Assembly (NCBI GenBank): GCA_051651645.1
Contig: JBOFSR010000121.1
Location: 1-5,743 of the forward strand
Direction: 5' to 3'
From: JBOFSR01 sp051651645
GTDB taxonomy: Bacteria; Spirochaetota; Spirochaetia; Treponematales; Treponemataceae
Length of the DNA: 5,743 nucleotides
Below, piece by piece: positions 5,542 through 5,743 of the stretch (its first letter is position 1; each line of letters opens with the position of its first letter). The notes under the pieces were generated by a model. It ran no database searches, was not told the origin of the DNA, and saw only the letters and a list, made by a program, of their open reading frames with translations. The position numbers and the translations under genes are program-made.

Positions 5542-5743
5542 TTACTATCTTGGACGTGCCCCCTTTACTATCTTGGATGTCTCGCCATTACTATCTTGGA
5601 CGTACCACCCCTTACTAGGTGGCATGTCTCTCCTTTACTAGGTGGCATGTCTCACCATTACTAGGTGAAGGGTCTCACCATTACTAGGTGAAGGGTCTCA
5701 CCATTACTAGGTGAAGGGTCTCACCATTACTAGGTGAAGGGTC
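5542..5743 (+). repeat. 23-bp tandem repeat array, at least nine units, open at the right edge
   Basis: TTACTA starts each unit at 5542, 5565, 5588, 5612, 5635, 5658, 5681, 5704 and 5727. All steps are 23 bp except one of 24 (third unit). The middle of the unit falls into three classes in order: TCTTGGAYGT (three units), GGTGGCATGT (two units) and GGTGAAGGGT (four units, the last cut by the window end). The distal part is mostly TCTCNCC followed by A or T. Units 6-8 are identical, pointing to recent amplification at the right end. Because 23 is not a multiple of three and the unit contains TAG and TGA on + and TAGTAA on -, all frames are soon closed, so the array is non-coding. There is no spacer diversity of CRISPR type. 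The period resembles plasmid iterons or a VNTR; function unknown. Confidence 0.95.

Noticed and set aside
5545..5625. A 26-codon - strand mini-ORF in the array starting ATG at 5625, with an AAGGAG-like sequence 4 bases upstream.
   Set aside because: The Shine-Dalgarno look comes from the repeat unit itself, the spacing is too short, the peptide is not repeated or conserved, and the 23-bp period breaks every frame. I treat it as chance.
5542..5743. CRISPR array.
   Set aside because: The period is only 23 bp, there are no unique spacers of 30 bp or so, adjacent units are identical, and no cas gene is visible.
5426..5743. Integron attC site or cassette array.
   Set aside because: Spirochaete integrons exist, but no attC-type imperfect palindrome with conserved ends and no integrase is seen; the repeats are short head-to-tail units.

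Overview
This 5.7-kb window is a bacterial chromosomal segment with four protein-coding genes and a tandem repeat array that runs off the right edge. The best clue to the organism is the DNA polymerase I. Its N-terminal nuclease region (for example the stretch around YRAYFAF..RPL and the VSAVFGFFR segment) reads to me like spirochaete, especially Treponema-type, PolA. This is recognition from memory, not a search, so the assignment is tentative. Base composition is uneven: by eye polA is about 45% GC, while the genes on either side are nearer 30-37%.

Layout, left to right. (1) Positions 1-1053, + strand: the 3' part of a gene for a protein with bacterial Ig-like (Big_2) repeats and a C-terminal domain I do not recognise; its start lies outside the window. 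(2) A strong hairpin at 1069-1108, able to stop transcription in both directions, separates it from the convergent next gene. (3) Positions 1182-1781, - strand: a circularly permuted NlpC/P60 (papain-like) protein with a TTG start, its own promoter and a good ribosome binding site. (4) Positions 1902-4718, - strand: complete polA with 5' nuclease, 3'-5' proofreading and polymerase domains. All catalytic motifs are present apart from one unusual substitution in polymerase motif A. (5) Positions 4725-4972: a divergent intergenic region. It has a consensus promoter for each flanking gene, a direct repeat bracketing the polA promoter, and a GC-rich patch of hairpins that contains one isolated copy of the repeat seen later. 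(6) Positions 4973-5425, + strand: a small stand-alone P-loop NTPase of unknown function with its own promoter, ribosome binding site and terminator. (7) From 5542 to the window edge: at least nine units of a 23-bp tandem repeat in three consecutive sequence classes.

The genes do not form one operon. Each of the three complete genes has its own recognisable promoter, and the terminators at 1069-1108, 1835-1866 and 5447-5481 mark off the units. polA is housekeeping (DNA repair and Okazaki-fragment processing). The Big_2 protein is probably surface-exposed and the permuted NlpC/P60 protein is a putative hydrolase or acyltransferase; no functional link to polA is evident. The least explained parts are the 23-bp array, its solitary relative upstream of polA, and the orphan NTPase between them. 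The polA promoter is also odd: a perfect TATAAT box lies five bases from the ATG and there is no Shine-Dalgarno sequence, which suggests a leaderless message.
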